A stretch of 64,000 nucleotides of DNA from contig NW_025401095.1 in assembly GCF_011075055.1 (NCBI RefSeq), forward strand, positions 648,501 through 712,500, given 5' to 3'. Under the pieces are notes generated by a model. That model was not told the DNA's origin. It did not search any database and saw only the letters and a program-made list of their open reading frames with translations. Source of the DNA: Mangifera indica (taxonomy: Eukaryota; Streptophyta; Magnoliopsida; Sapindales; Anacardiaceae). Numbering within the stretch: the stretch's first letter is position 1; each line of letters starts with the position of its first letter. Below, one piece after another: positions 25,196 to 36,873 of this stretch. The translations under genes and the position numbers were made by a program.

Positions 25196-25537
25196 CCACA
25201 CTGAACTTGGTAGAACTCCTGGCAAACAACTTTGCTGAAAGTTGATAAAAATGCCCCATATGTTTTTTTTTTTTGGATAACCGGGACCTACCCATATTGG
25301 TTGGATGGATAAACCCATGACACAATTGTAATTTGTTACAAAAGCATAATTCCAACCAACTGCCAGAGAGAAAAGAAAATAAAGTAAAAGCTACTCCTGG
25401 TCTGAATGCTCTACTCACAGCAGTGCCAAATTTCATCAATCTGTTTAAATGAAAACCATATCTTAGTCCTAGAAGTAAATTTATCATCAAAGTCCAGAGA
25501 GAAATTTGCCTTGCAATCACAAACAACTTCCTGTTAC

Positions 25538-28500
25538 TTAGGTGAAACCTGGAATCTCCCCAGGCATTGGAGCCAACTCGTTTTTACCAAATCTTTCCTC
25601 GTCATAAAATGAGGCACGCACCACCCTACCACCAAAAAACCGACCATCAAGGTCAATTAATGCTTTTGTTGTCTCTTCGGATCTTTCAAATTGCACAAAT
25701 ATTCTCACTGCCTCATCAGCTGGGAAATTTGGTTCTGTAATCTCAAATATGAGAACCCGTGTAACTGTTCCATACTTTGCACATTCAGATCCAACCTCCT
25801 CTTCTAGATCGTCATCTACCTCACCAGGACCAACCTATGAAAAGAACATTCAGTACTGAACTTGTTTCTATTTTGTCTCAATTAGCCATCACAAGCAAAA
25901 ATAATACAGATTATACTTTCCAACAATTTTGATTTGTAACTCAGAAATCGAAGTTACAAGGAAAATATAATGAAAAGTTCATACAGGAAAAAGTAAAAGA
26001 ATTCAACAATCTGAAACCATATACCAGCATAGGAATTAAAAATCAACACCAACGGCACCTAAAGGAAAGCATTCTATGATCTTCTAAGACAATTATTATA
26101 GTTACATAGTATTTTGCAGTGCTGCATGCATGAACGAAGACGGGACTACAAATTGAATATATTCAGTAACTACTCAAATGATTTCAGCATGATATCATTC
26201 AACAAAACAGTGACACTATACTCCCAGAAGCGTAAAACTGCCAACTTGACGCAAGAATTTGTAACTATTCTTACATTTTATGCTAAGTTTACAACCCCAA
26301 TGCCATTTGATTCAAAGATTTTCAACCCAGCAATAGCTATGGGTTTGAACTATTTAACATATTACGCCTCATCCAATTATGCCCTTCCAATTATGAACAA
26401 TAAAAGAAAATCATGTAACTACTTGATCAAAAGAACTTAAACTATCAGGTAAGTGCAATACTGAATAAAGCTAAAACATGCCCTGCCACATGCAAATGCG
26501 TGTAAATATAACTAAAGCCAAAACCAAAAATACAAACACCAAGGTATCATTATAATTCAATTATGATATGGGGTTCTCAACATATGACCATTCAGTAAAC
26601 ATGATTTTAAACCATGTCAAGTAACCACTTTAGCCTAAGCTCAAGTTGATGGGTAAATGTACAATGATATAACACAGTAATACACTAAGAGTTAAAAGTA
26701 TGTTACTAGAAGGAGACAAGTATATTGAAATTGGAGTAACTCAGGACCATAACAGCACAGCTTTGTCTGCTAAGCAAAGCATAGAGTCAGTAATGCACTA
26801 TGAGAAGAAGCAAGTAGTAACTGAAAACAGTGCAAAGTTCAGCAATAACACAGCAACTAGGACCAATGATCACCAGAAATTAAGAAAGAACTAAAGAACC
26901 TTTACAACTGTCTAAATTTGTGGCTTTAAACATAACTAGGTGCCACATCAATTAAAATGCATTGTTTAATACTGTTCCTGTTCATTCCATCTCTTCACTA
27001 TCACAAATCAACAATCAAGTAATGGTCTAAACCAAGTTAGGAAACAACCATAAGGATGAAAAGAAAGCAAAAATGTTTGTTCCAGGTCACTCTGAATCGT
27101 TTAGATTGATGAGCTTCAGCAGAAATAACACTAAAAAAGGAAAAATTTACTGTCCATCCTGAACTCAAAGCTTTCATTGGCACAAAATTTACATACTGAA
27201 ATGTGTTAGCTTAACTTTTCATTTTTTTTTCCTATCAACAAAATCTAATGATTGATACATGAACTTATAAATGGTTTTAAAACAAAGGAAAACCTTTTTT
27301 GGATAGATATGATGAACCAAATAACTAAACAAACCTAGCTATAGAGTACCAAATGAAGAAATAGACTAAAAGAGAGATAGGGAGAACAAGAGAAGGATAA
27401 ATTTGGGATAACTGAAAAGGGGGAAAAAACTAGAAGAATTCAGAGACGAAAAGATAATCAATAAGGAGAAAAAAAATCAATGTTCTTATTCTATCATAAA
27501 TCAGCCATGTCAAAAATAATAATAGAAGCCTTAATTAGGCTTAAGGAATAAAATCCTAGTCCAAATCAAACAAGTAATAAAATCTCAAAAAACTTAAATA
27601 AAATAGCATTCTAAATATACTTCAAAAATAAAACCCTATAATAATAGAAACAAAGACAAAAATAACCTTAGACTTATCCTATTCTTCTAATATTTTCTAG
27701 CTTCAAACAAAATGTGCACAACACATGATTTTAGACCTGTCCATTTTAAATAATGCTTCAACAAACACATAGCTAACAAGCAAGAAAAGTATTGTACCCT
27801 CTAAATATTTATAATTGATTATTACCAAATACACTGTACACAGAAAATACTATAAGAATTGCCACCCCATTGGGACAAAAAATACCACCATCCACAAAGT
27901 AGTAGAATAAAAGCTCCAAGTGCATCAAGGCAGCATTAGGCTAACTAAAATTAGGTATCCAACAAAAATTATGTTTATTACAAATTAGCCTACATGTACA
28001 AAACCATTATCAAAATAAAACAGCACAAAACAAAAAAGATTAAAAGAAAAAAGTATAAAACAGAGAAAGAGAAGTGATGGACCTTGCTAAAGAAATGATA
28101 GAGAAGACGAGAGCAATGGAAATCTTAATATGTATCAGTTCAAAGTATTATACTTGTACATAAATTTAATAGTAAATCAAAAATTCTAAATATTAGTCTG
28201 TTTGCCCAAATCTTTCAAATATGGCCATGACTAGGTAGCCAAGAGGCTCTACAGACAAAATAAAACCCAGCTAAGCAATCTAATGTGCTACATGCTACAT
28301 AAGAAATATCCCACAAACCCCATTCAATCATTAAAAAATCTTAAACCTTCCATCAATATCTCCAGCTTAATCTTTATAACATCTACTCCTCATTTTATCT
28401 TTACCCTATCTCTACAATCTACCAATTTGCTAGTAATGTCACTCACATCAAGCTCATTATCAATCATTTATCATCCACAATCCAATAAATTGCACAAAAC

Positions 28501-29376
28501 AAAACCTTTGAACATAATCCATACCATGTTACGCAGGAGCAAAACCCGGGTAGGCATCCCATCGAAGTTGACACTCTTAACCTTCTTCTCGGCTTTGTTC
28601 TCACTGGCATTCACGATAACCCCGGCTCTCCTATCAGTCTTTTTTGCCATCAAAGGCGTCGTGATCCCCTGCTCCTGTTTTCCAAGCCCCTGGCCCTCCT
28701 TCCACCCCATTTTCGCCATCATTCTCTGCGCAGCAGTCATTTGCCCGCCCGCCCCAACTCCCAACCCACTCGTCTCAGACTTCCCTATACTAAACCCACC
28801 TCCCTCCCCATTCCCCGGAGGGGACGGAGACCTTGGCACCCCTCCACCCCCACTGCTCATAGCTGCGCGTCTCTTCCACGCTTCCTCTCCAGAAATATTC
28901 ACCCTGGAAGACAAATCCCGCTCTCTTTCCCGTTCTCGCTCTCTTTCTTCTCTTTCTCTCCTCTCTCTTTCTTCTTCCTCTTGCCGTCTTCTCTCCAATT
29001 CCCTCCTCATTTCGGCTTCCATTTGTTTTCTTTTCCGTTCTCTTCGGTATTCTTCGTAATCGTTGGGTCGGGCGGGATCGTACTCTTCGATGACGGTGGA
29101 TGTGACGCCGACGAGGGCCGTTTGAGGGGGAGCTGACGTGGCATTGACGGGGGACGGAAGGATTATTGGGGAGTTTTGGCCTTTGGTTTGGGGATTTAGG
29201 GTTTTGGGCTTGGATTGGGATTTGAGGATGGTTTGTGGTGGCGCCAAAATCGATGAGGGTTTGCGGAGAGTGGGCGGCGCCATCTTGGCGGCGGTGGACC
29301 AGACGTTAGCAGTGGTGGTGGTTGGCTTATCGTCATCGGAGGGTGGAGGAAGGTCTCCGTACAACCCACCCAACAT
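25538..29376 (-). CDS. DRT111: DRT111/SPF45-type splicing factor (G-patch + RRM)
   Basis: This is a nuclear pre-mRNA splicing factor of the SPF45/RBM17 family; in Arabidopsis the orthologue was first named for DNA-damage tolerance. Two coding exons, 28525-29376 and 25538-25834, join in frame across a 2690-bp intron to give 382 residues, as in the family. The N-terminus MLGGLYGDLPPPSDDDKP is the family's conserved start. VIEEYDPARPNDYEEY lies near 95-110, followed by a Glu/Arg-rich coiled coil (about 110-155). The G-patch is about 213-258 (MGWKEGQGLGKQEQGI) and the RRM/UHM about 276-370, with an R-x-F motif at 349-351. The reading frame continues 55 codons upstream of the chosen start to another ATG at 29541. 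I chose 29376 because the family begins there. A Mutator-like element begins 187 bp upstream. Confidence 0.95.
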
Positions 29377-29396
29377 TTCGACACGTGGATTGACTA

Positions 29397-29404
29397 AAAC
29401 CCTA
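29397..29404 (+). promoter_or_regulatory. Telo-box core (AAACCCTA) just upstream of DRT111 ATG
   Basis: AAACCCTA lies 20 bp before the start codon, on the strand opposite the gene. It matches the telo-box core but not the full nine bases. Function is inferred. Confidence 0.35.
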
Positions 29405-29563
29405 GAGTTTGAGACTGAAATTCGAAAGAATGGGATTTTGGGAAAGATTTCGTTTGAGCTGAGAAGCAAACGCAGAAGCAGAAAGTCGTGACCAAATCCA
29501 TCGAATCCACGGGCGGTTAGTGATTTTAAGGATAATTTCAATTAACTCCCTATAATTTTATTA

Positions 29564-32114
29564 GGGAAATTATTAAAAATGGCCAAAATACCCTCCCACT
29601 AAGCAAAATTGCCCAAAGTCACTATTTTCAAGTAAAAATACCCAAATTCACTATTCTTAACAAAAATACCCATAACTTTTTCTAAAATGCCAAAATTACC
29701 CTTCCTCTCATTTATATAAACCTCCTCACTCACTATAAGGGGTTAAATGCAATTTTAATAAAATTAGGGGGTATTTTGATAGTAAACATTATAAGAGCAT
29801 TATAAATTTCTCAATGAAATTTTAGGAATAAATAATTGAGGGGTCAAATTAAATGTTATTAAAATTTGGGGAGCATTTTGATATTAAAAATTGTAGAAGC
29901 ATTATAAATGAAATTTTACGTTTTTTCGAATTTTACCGTTTTACGATATATCAACTCGTATTTTTCAGATTTCCGAAGAATTTTTCGATTGTTGTCATTC
30001 TAGGGTATTTCAACTTTTAGAATTCGAATTTTAGTTTCGTTTTATCGAATTTTACTGTTTTACGAGTTATCGACTCGTATTTTTCAGATTTCTGAAGAAT
30101 ATTTCTATTATTGCCATTCTAGGGTATTTCAACTTTTAGAATTCGAATTTCAATTTCGTTTTTTGAATTTTACCGTTTTACGATATATTGACTTGTATTT
30201 TTCATATTTCCAAAGAATTTTTTGATTATTGTCGTTCTAGGGTATTTCAACTTTTAGAATTCGAATTTCAGTTCTGTTTTTTTTTAATTTCACCGTTTTA
30301 CAAGATATTGACTTGTATTTTTCAGATTTCTGAAAAAATTTTCGATTATTACCATTCTAGGGTATTTCAACTTTTAAAATTCAAATTTCAGTTTTGTTTC
30401 TTTCAATTTTATCGTATTTTTCAAAAATCTGAAAAATACGAGTCGATATATCGTAAAACGATGAAATTTGAAAAACTAGAACTGAAATTCGAATTCTATA
30501 AGTTGAAATACCTTAGAATGACAATAATCGAAAATTTTTTCAGAAATCTGAAAAATACGAGTCAATATCTCGTAAAACGGTGAAATTAAAAAAAAAGAAC
30601 TGAAATTCGAATTCTAAAAGTTGAAATACCCTAGAATGACAATAATCGAAAAATTCTTTAGAAATATGAAAAATACGAGTCAATATATCGTAAAACGGTA
30701 AAATTCAAAAAAAGGGAACTGAAATTCGAATTCTAAAAGTTGAAATACCCTAGAATGGCAATAATAGAAAAATTCTTCAGAAATATGAAAAATACGAGTC
30801 GATAGCTCGTAAAACGGTGAAATTCGATAAAACGAAACTGAAATTCGAATTCTAAAAGTTGAAATATCTTAGAATGACAATAATCAAAAAATTCTTCAAA
30901 AATCTGAAAAATACGAGTCGATATCTCGTAAAACGGTGAAATTCGATAAAACAAAACTGAAATTCGAATTCTAAAAGTTAAAATACCCTAGAATGGCAAC
31001 AATCAAAAAATTCTTCAGAAATCTAAAAAATATGAGTCGATATCTCGTAAAACAGTGAAATTTGAAAAAACGGAATTGAAATTCGAATTCTAAAAGTTGA
31101 AATACCCTAGAATAGAAATAATCGAAAAATTCTTCAGAAATCTAAAAAATACGAGGTCATTATATTATAAAATGTGTCCGAAAGGCACAAAAAACAAAAA
31201 ACTTAATCTTAAATTCGAAAACTATATATTGACAAATCTTAAAACATAAAAAACGGATATAAAATTCGAAAACTACACGTCAAGAAACCCTAGATGTGAA
31301 AACTATCAATTTACCCCTAAAAAAATTTATATTACAAACAAGTCCAATATTTATCTCTTGCCCCCTCAATAATTTTGAATCTTCAGCCCTTGCAGTTTCA
31401 AAAAAGTAATTTTTCACCCCAACCCACTGTCACACATGGCAAATTTCAGAAATGCCCACAGTGACCTAATAACGCCATCAGATCCCTAATGTTTTAAAAA
31501 AGCCACTAAACCCCCCTACCTTACTGTCACAATGGGCTTGTTCTTCATGATAGTGGGAAACACTGTTCCCACTGTCGGACTGCCAATGGTTTCGGAGGCT
31601 TTTTTCGGCAAAAAATGATCATTTCGGTCTCCAATTTCAACATAAATCGAATCTACATAGGCTATAACACAAAACCCCTCAACAAATTCAACGAAAACAG
31701 TCAAGAATTAAAACATATTAAGCATTGTACAAAATCGAAACCCTAATATTTCAAACCGCAAAATCTCACTCAAATCTCAATAATATGAATAATAATTTGA
31801 TTCAAATAAGATTACGGAAGATATATTAACCTTCTTTACCATTTTCGCTCGTCGAAAAGCAAGAAAATCGACGAAAATCGGCTCGACAGTGGGACGATAA
31901 TGGGCAACGGTTGACAGTGGGAAAAAAGTCTATTTTTCTTTGGATTTGCACAGTAATGGTGGACGTTTTACAGTGAGACATATGAAATTTTGCCTTGTTT
32001 ATATATAGGGGTAGTTTAGACATTTCACAAATGTTGGGCATTTTTGCTTTAATTTGAATTTTTTGGATAATTTTCTTAAGCCCCCTTACTTTTGCCTATT
32101 TTTTATAATTTCCC
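29564..32114. mobile_element. Non-autonomous Mutator-like element (MULE), 2551 bp
   Basis: The ends are inverted: GGGAAATTATTAAAAATGGC on the left against GGGAAATTATAAAAAATAGG read from the right. The flanks are a 9-bp target-site duplication with one mismatch, ATTTTATTA (29555-29563) and ATTTCATTA (32115-32123), as expected for Mutator insertions. Inside the left end is a ~92-bp direct duplication (about 29750-29915). The core is the opposed ~119-bp arrays listed separately. The right part (31300-32050) has repeated ACAGTGGGA-like phrases. No transposase frame is seen. It sits 187 bp upstream of the DRT111 start codon and may supply or separate promoter sequence. Confidence 0.85.
29928..31172. 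repeat. Opposed arrays of a ~119-bp repeat (about 4 forward, about 7 reverse)
   Basis: Forward units begin GAATTTTAC at 29928, 30047, 30165 and about 30285. Reverse-complement units carry TGAAAAATACGAGT at 30430, 30549, 30667, 30786, 30905, then TAAAAAATA variants near 31024 and 31143. Spacing is 118-120 bp throughout. The arms meet at a perfect 10-bp inverted repeat, GTATTTTTCA (30414-30423) and TGAAAAATAC (30430-30439), separated by 6 nt. The conserved unit core is CATTCTAGGGTATTTCAACT followed by TTTAGAATTCGAATTTCAG. Open frames crossing the array (for example 30188-30583) are by-products of the repeat. Confidence 0.95.
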
Positions 32115-32123
32115 ATTTCATTA

Positions 32124-35100
32124 TCTCTATGCGACCTGCTTTCTTTAAGTAATTTATTTACAACCCATTTTTGTTTGACTACTAATGTTATCTTGGGGGT
32201 GTAAACAATCAGTTCGGTTTGATTTGATTCATTAAAATTGAGTCGAGTTTGAGTTTGAATTACTCACTCTTGAGTTGAATTTAAACTTGATGTTGGTTAG
32301 TTTAGTAAACTCGCACTCTCACATCTTACGTCAAATAAAATATTAATAAATCCTTACAAGTTTTAAATTTAATTTACCTCCATAAAATCTTATTCTTTAA
32401 CTTTTTTGAATATAAGATGTAGTTGATAATTGTATAATTTATGAGATTGAAGAACATTTCGAAAATTAAGGACTTTAAAATAATTTTTTGAATTTGAGTT
32501 AAAGCCACCCATTTTTGTTTTGAGTTTGAGCCAAGACTTTACTAATTTGAGAAACTCAAACTCAAATTCAAATTCAAACTCTTTTATAAAATAATTGAAT
32601 CGAATTCAAATTATTGTGCTAATTTTTTATCTTTCTCACTTTATTATTAAGAACTTAAATTACTTGTTGATAGCCACGTTTAAGTGAAAAACTTGATAAT
32701 TATATCTTTTGCTTTTTTCTAAAAAATAATTTTTTTATAATTTATTATTTTAAAAGTGATGATATATATACTCAAATTTAAATATTTAAATAATATATTT
32801 ATTATAATATAATTAAATATTTTTAATTTAAAATTACTTAACACATAATAACATAATTTAAGTAATTAATTAAATAATAAAAAATAAATAAATATAATTT
32901 TATTTAATTTTCAATTAGTGATTGCGCATCATAGTTTTTCTCAACCTTTGTCCATATAAATATTCATTTTCTTGTAAAACCTTAAAAACAACAAAATATT
33001 ATTCTTGCATATATAACTAAAACATGACAAAACATTAAAAATAGGGATATTAAATATTAGGATTCTAAGCGAAATTTTTTTAAAATTTAAACATTAAACA
33101 AAAATGTCTTATTTCTTCGAAATGATTAAAATGTTCTTACATATAAATTAAAAATTTTTATAACCCACCCAAATTTCCTTGAATTCATTGTTGGAATTCA
33201 AAGGAAAACCAGAGGCTCCCACAATTTAGCAATTGCTTGATGTCTTCAGATTTTTTCAGCATTTTTCAAGTTTTCTTACGATGAAAATGACAAAGAATGT
33301 TAGTACTTCATCCCTTATTTTGTTTGAATCATTTTATTATTTAGATTTTATTGATTTATTGAAGATTCTAAGCATTATTAGTTTTAGGGTTTTGAATTTT
33401 AACAATGTATAAAATGTGTTGATTTTTTCTTGTTTTTGTTGAATTTGTTGAGGGACATTATATTATAGTAGATTTAGATTCGATTGTTGTTGATATAGAA
33501 GGTTGAAATGATAATTTTTGGTTGGCAATACACCTCATGGGACCTCGAGATTCCCCAAGGTGGATAGAATTTGCCCCAGCTTAGGTCAATGCCATGGGGG
33601 AGGGGGGAGAAATACAAAAATTCAAACAGTGAACACCTTGACGGATTGAGGGGAGGGGTATTTTGAACTGTAACACTGAGGGGTTCTCGGGGGGGAACTC
33701 AGAGGAATTGATATTTTTTGAAACTTTAAGAGTTGTAAAAGAGCAAAAATAGATAAGAGAACAAATTGATATTTTTCGTATCTGTTTTTCAATTTTATTC
33801 ATTTTATTATTTTTTAAAGTGTTGTTTTCAAATTTTAGGTGCATTGATAGATTCAAATTCATTTACAAAATTCAAAAAAAAACCAATTTTCAGCTTTTTA
33901 TCATAATGCTTTTTTTATTTTAAGAAAACACATGTTTTTTTAATTAAAGGAAAAAAAATTATTTCAATTTTAAAAATAAAATGTACATTTTCAAAACACG
34001 AAAATAAACATTTCATTTTCCTATTTACATTTGTACTTGATTAAATGTAACTATAAAGAAAAATAAAAATAATCGAAAATGTCTCTTTAATTGTTGGATA
34101 AATAATTAAAACAACTCTATTAAGGGAAGTGTACATGAATAGATAAATTTTATATTCATATGTCCAATACATTAGTGTTGGAAACAATCATGCGAAAAGT
34201 TAAATTCTGTGAATTACAGTAAATATTAAATTTGTGTAACTGGATTCTAGTTCTGATTAAGCCTATTCGAATATGATATAAGGTATTGATATTAGTCATT
34301 TCTATAACTTAATTTGTTTCACATATTGCATTTTTATGAGAGATAGGATCTCTGTGTATTATGTACCCTTGAGAGAGGAAGAAGAGAACTCTCTCTCTAG
34401 TTATTAAAAAAAATAACACATTATTATATCCTCGGGAGGAGTCAGTTTTTGGACAATTTATTAGTGTCCAATTACCCTCTATCTCCCTATAATAACTATC
34501 ATTGACGGTTAAATTAAATCAGATCAAATTGACTGATTATAGGTGGATCTAAATCTAATAATTAGAGATAGATGAAATTATCTCATACATACGCTTGCCT
34601 TAGAATTATTTATGACATTTGAAAACTTGTACAGTAAACACAAACCTAGCTTTCCTGCACATTCCAATTTTTTTGTTGATATTTTTGGTATTTTTTTCTT
34701 GATTAATCTTGCAAAAAAAGGGGGAAAAGAATAGTAAATTTTTCATCTTCATCACGCATTCCTGATAATATTGAGATTTACTTGTTTATACAAAGAAATT
34801 TGAGGTTCAAGATATCCAGTTGACTTGTTTTCATTCTTGAGTTTTTATGTAAAATAATTTAAATGGATTATGATTATCTTGATTTATTAATTCTTTTAGT
34901 AATTAAATAGTGTGATAATAGTTCTTTGGTGAAATGGGGCATAAAATGAACATTTCAATGTTTTTTTTTTTAACATGTGTGATTCGCAAATAATATGCGA
35001 ATCACGCATATAGAAGAAGATAGAGGTGGTTTTTTTTTTTTTTTTTTACAGGTAATATGTGAATTACGCATATTGGGAGATGATTAAAATTTTTGATGTG

Positions 35101-36813
35101 AAATATTTATATTGTCCACGTGACACATTTATAATCGGGTGTGCACCTTTCTTGTATAATCTTTCGTCAGATCAAAATTTCAAAATTTTCAATGATTACT
35201 CATTTTTTCATATATCAATAGCTAATATAATTCATATAATAATAAAAAGACTAAAGTAACCTAAGTACATGTTTGTAAGTGTTACGACCAGTGGTGGCAA
35301 TGAAGACAAAAATTACGACTGTTATAAGTATAAGTGAGAGACCCAAAAAGACATAAAAGGGTATTTACATTTTTTAAAGACTTATGAAATGTCTACTTTA
35401 GGTAAGTGAAATTGAATTTTTACCGAGAAATATTTTTAATATAATACAAAGACAAAAATATATTGTATAAAAAAGAAGAAAAAGAAAAACAACCTTTATA
35501 TACTTACATATAATCATTGTCAATAATGGAAATAGATAAATGATTCACAAAAAAACTTTTCAAACTTAAGTGGGTTGAAAATAGTCATATCGATCAAAGT
35601 TCAGGTCGAAAATAGTTATTCATTCATTGGAATAAAGAAAAATTATTCAAAGTTGAAGCAAAAAAATCTAATCACCCTTCGCATTTAGAAATTTTGCTAA
35701 ATGTAGTAGAAAAAACAAATATTAAAACAATGGTAAGCATATTATGACTATTTTAATGGTGAAAAATAAATCAAGATTGACAACATATAAGGAAGAAATT
35801 GGAATAGGGAAAGTATGTGTTAATTTTAAATATGGATTTGTTGAAGATATTAGGAGTAAAACATGGTAAGAAATTGACGATATGTCTAATTGAAAAGAGG
35901 AAGTGTGACATGTAGTGGCTTTGAAAGCAAGTGGACAAAATTCCTCCAACAATACAGGACTAAAAAATATAAGGTTTTGTCATTTTGTCCCCTCAAAGAT
36001 TGGGGAGTATAATCACCCTGAGAAATTTGTAAAAGTACTGTATAGGATTTGAACAGAATCAAGACTGAAGAAGGGCTGATTTAAGCTCAACTAGAATTGA
36101 AAACGTCTCGCTCAAACTCAAGTTAGCGATGAGTTTATCAAAAAAGTTATTGAAGAAGAAGAATCGAAGATAAAAGAGAAGAACCATTAAAAAAAAAAAG
36201 TTAAAATTAAATAAAAGTTATTAGAGAAAATAATAAAGTCGAAGTATAACAATGCGTTAATAGTTTTTTCAATGACTCACTTCAGTCAAATTAAGATAAT
36301 CTTAATTCGAATTCAACTTGTTTAAGTTAAACACAAATCGAGTCTAAGTCAGTTTGGTTTATATTTTTCCCTATATGATTGTCATTTAACGTCTTAAAAA
36401 GTACAAAAACCCCCCATTAGGGGAGTGTTAATACTTTTCAAAAGTTAGGGGGCATTAAAACTTCAAAAAAAAAAAAAAAAAACCAACAAATTTGCGTGGA
36501 TGCTCTCCAGCAAAACCATTTTTGTTAATCATCACATGCCACAAATATAGACAATTATTTCAAATTATTTAAAATAAAAAAATTATTAAAACAACTTACC
36601 GTGTATTTAGCACAACATGAGCATTCAAAAAATTTACCCAAAAATATTTTTCACACTCTTCCGCGATTACAGGTTTGCTTCTCACTCTCTTCCTTTCTCT
36701 CTATTGGAAAATTTCGGTTTGATCTGAATATCTAAGCTTTGTTGATTTACGAATCGCTGGCCGTTCTGATTCTAGGGTTTCGTTTCATCGCGGCGTGTTT
36801 GGTGGACCGGTGA
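32124..36813. other. Intergenic between MULE and SAPS gene, repeats only
   Basis: No gene is recognised. AGTTCGGTTTGATTTGATTC and GAGTTTGAGTTTGAATT-type sequence (about 32194-32610), and a similar stretch near 36060-36370, are decayed relatives of the AGCTCGAG hAT-like family. Around 34176-34640 a sequence starting TGTTGGAAACAATCATGCG looks like a decayed LTR, but no partner or target-site duplication is seen. A GC-rich patch lies at 33540-33700. The last ~200 bp form the SAPS gene 5' region. Confidence 0.5.
34979..35005. repeat. Perfect 10-bp inverted repeat with 7-nt loop
   Basis: GTGATTCGCA (34979-34988) and TGCGAATCAC (34996-35005) are exact inverted repeats. A diverged copy of the right arm and its flank (AATATGTGAATTACGCATAT) recurs about 54 bp downstream, near 35046. 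Confidence 0.8.
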
Positions 36814-36822
36814 TTAGGGTTT
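36814..36822 (+). promoter_or_regulatory. Inverse telo-box (TTAGGGTTT) in SAPS gene 5' region
   Basis: TTAGGGTTT ends 51 bp before the start codon. A second related CTAGGGTTT lies near 36772. Regulatory role is inferred from the motif. Confidence 0.4.
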
Positions 36823-36873
36823 TGCATTGTTCGGATCTGAATTTGGCGGTGGCTTCGGTGTTTGATTGCGAAG

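Larger units (their letters stand above)
22588..25537. other. Intergenic between TIR element and DRT111 3' end
   Basis: No gene is recognised. It holds a 41-bp tandem repeat, a three-copy ~70-bp repeat, an AT microsatellite and a diverged hAT-family copy, each listed separately. The last few hundred bases should contain the DRT111 3' UTR. Confidence 0.6.

Noticed and set aside
27220..27720. Possible retroelement LTR in the DRT111 intron
   Set aside because: It is A-rich with suggestive words but has no TG/CA ends, duplication or primer-binding site that I could define.
28283..29059. 258-residue plus-strand open frame
   Set aside because: It is the antisense of the DRT111 first exon. Its low-complexity Ser/Leu/Pro runs mirror the Glu/Arg coiled coil and Gly-rich part on the other strand.
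30188..30583. 131-residue plus-strand open frame and the minus-strand frame at 30733-30954
   Set aside because: Both are read-through of the 119-bp repeat units. The same peptide pattern recurs with the period and matches no family.
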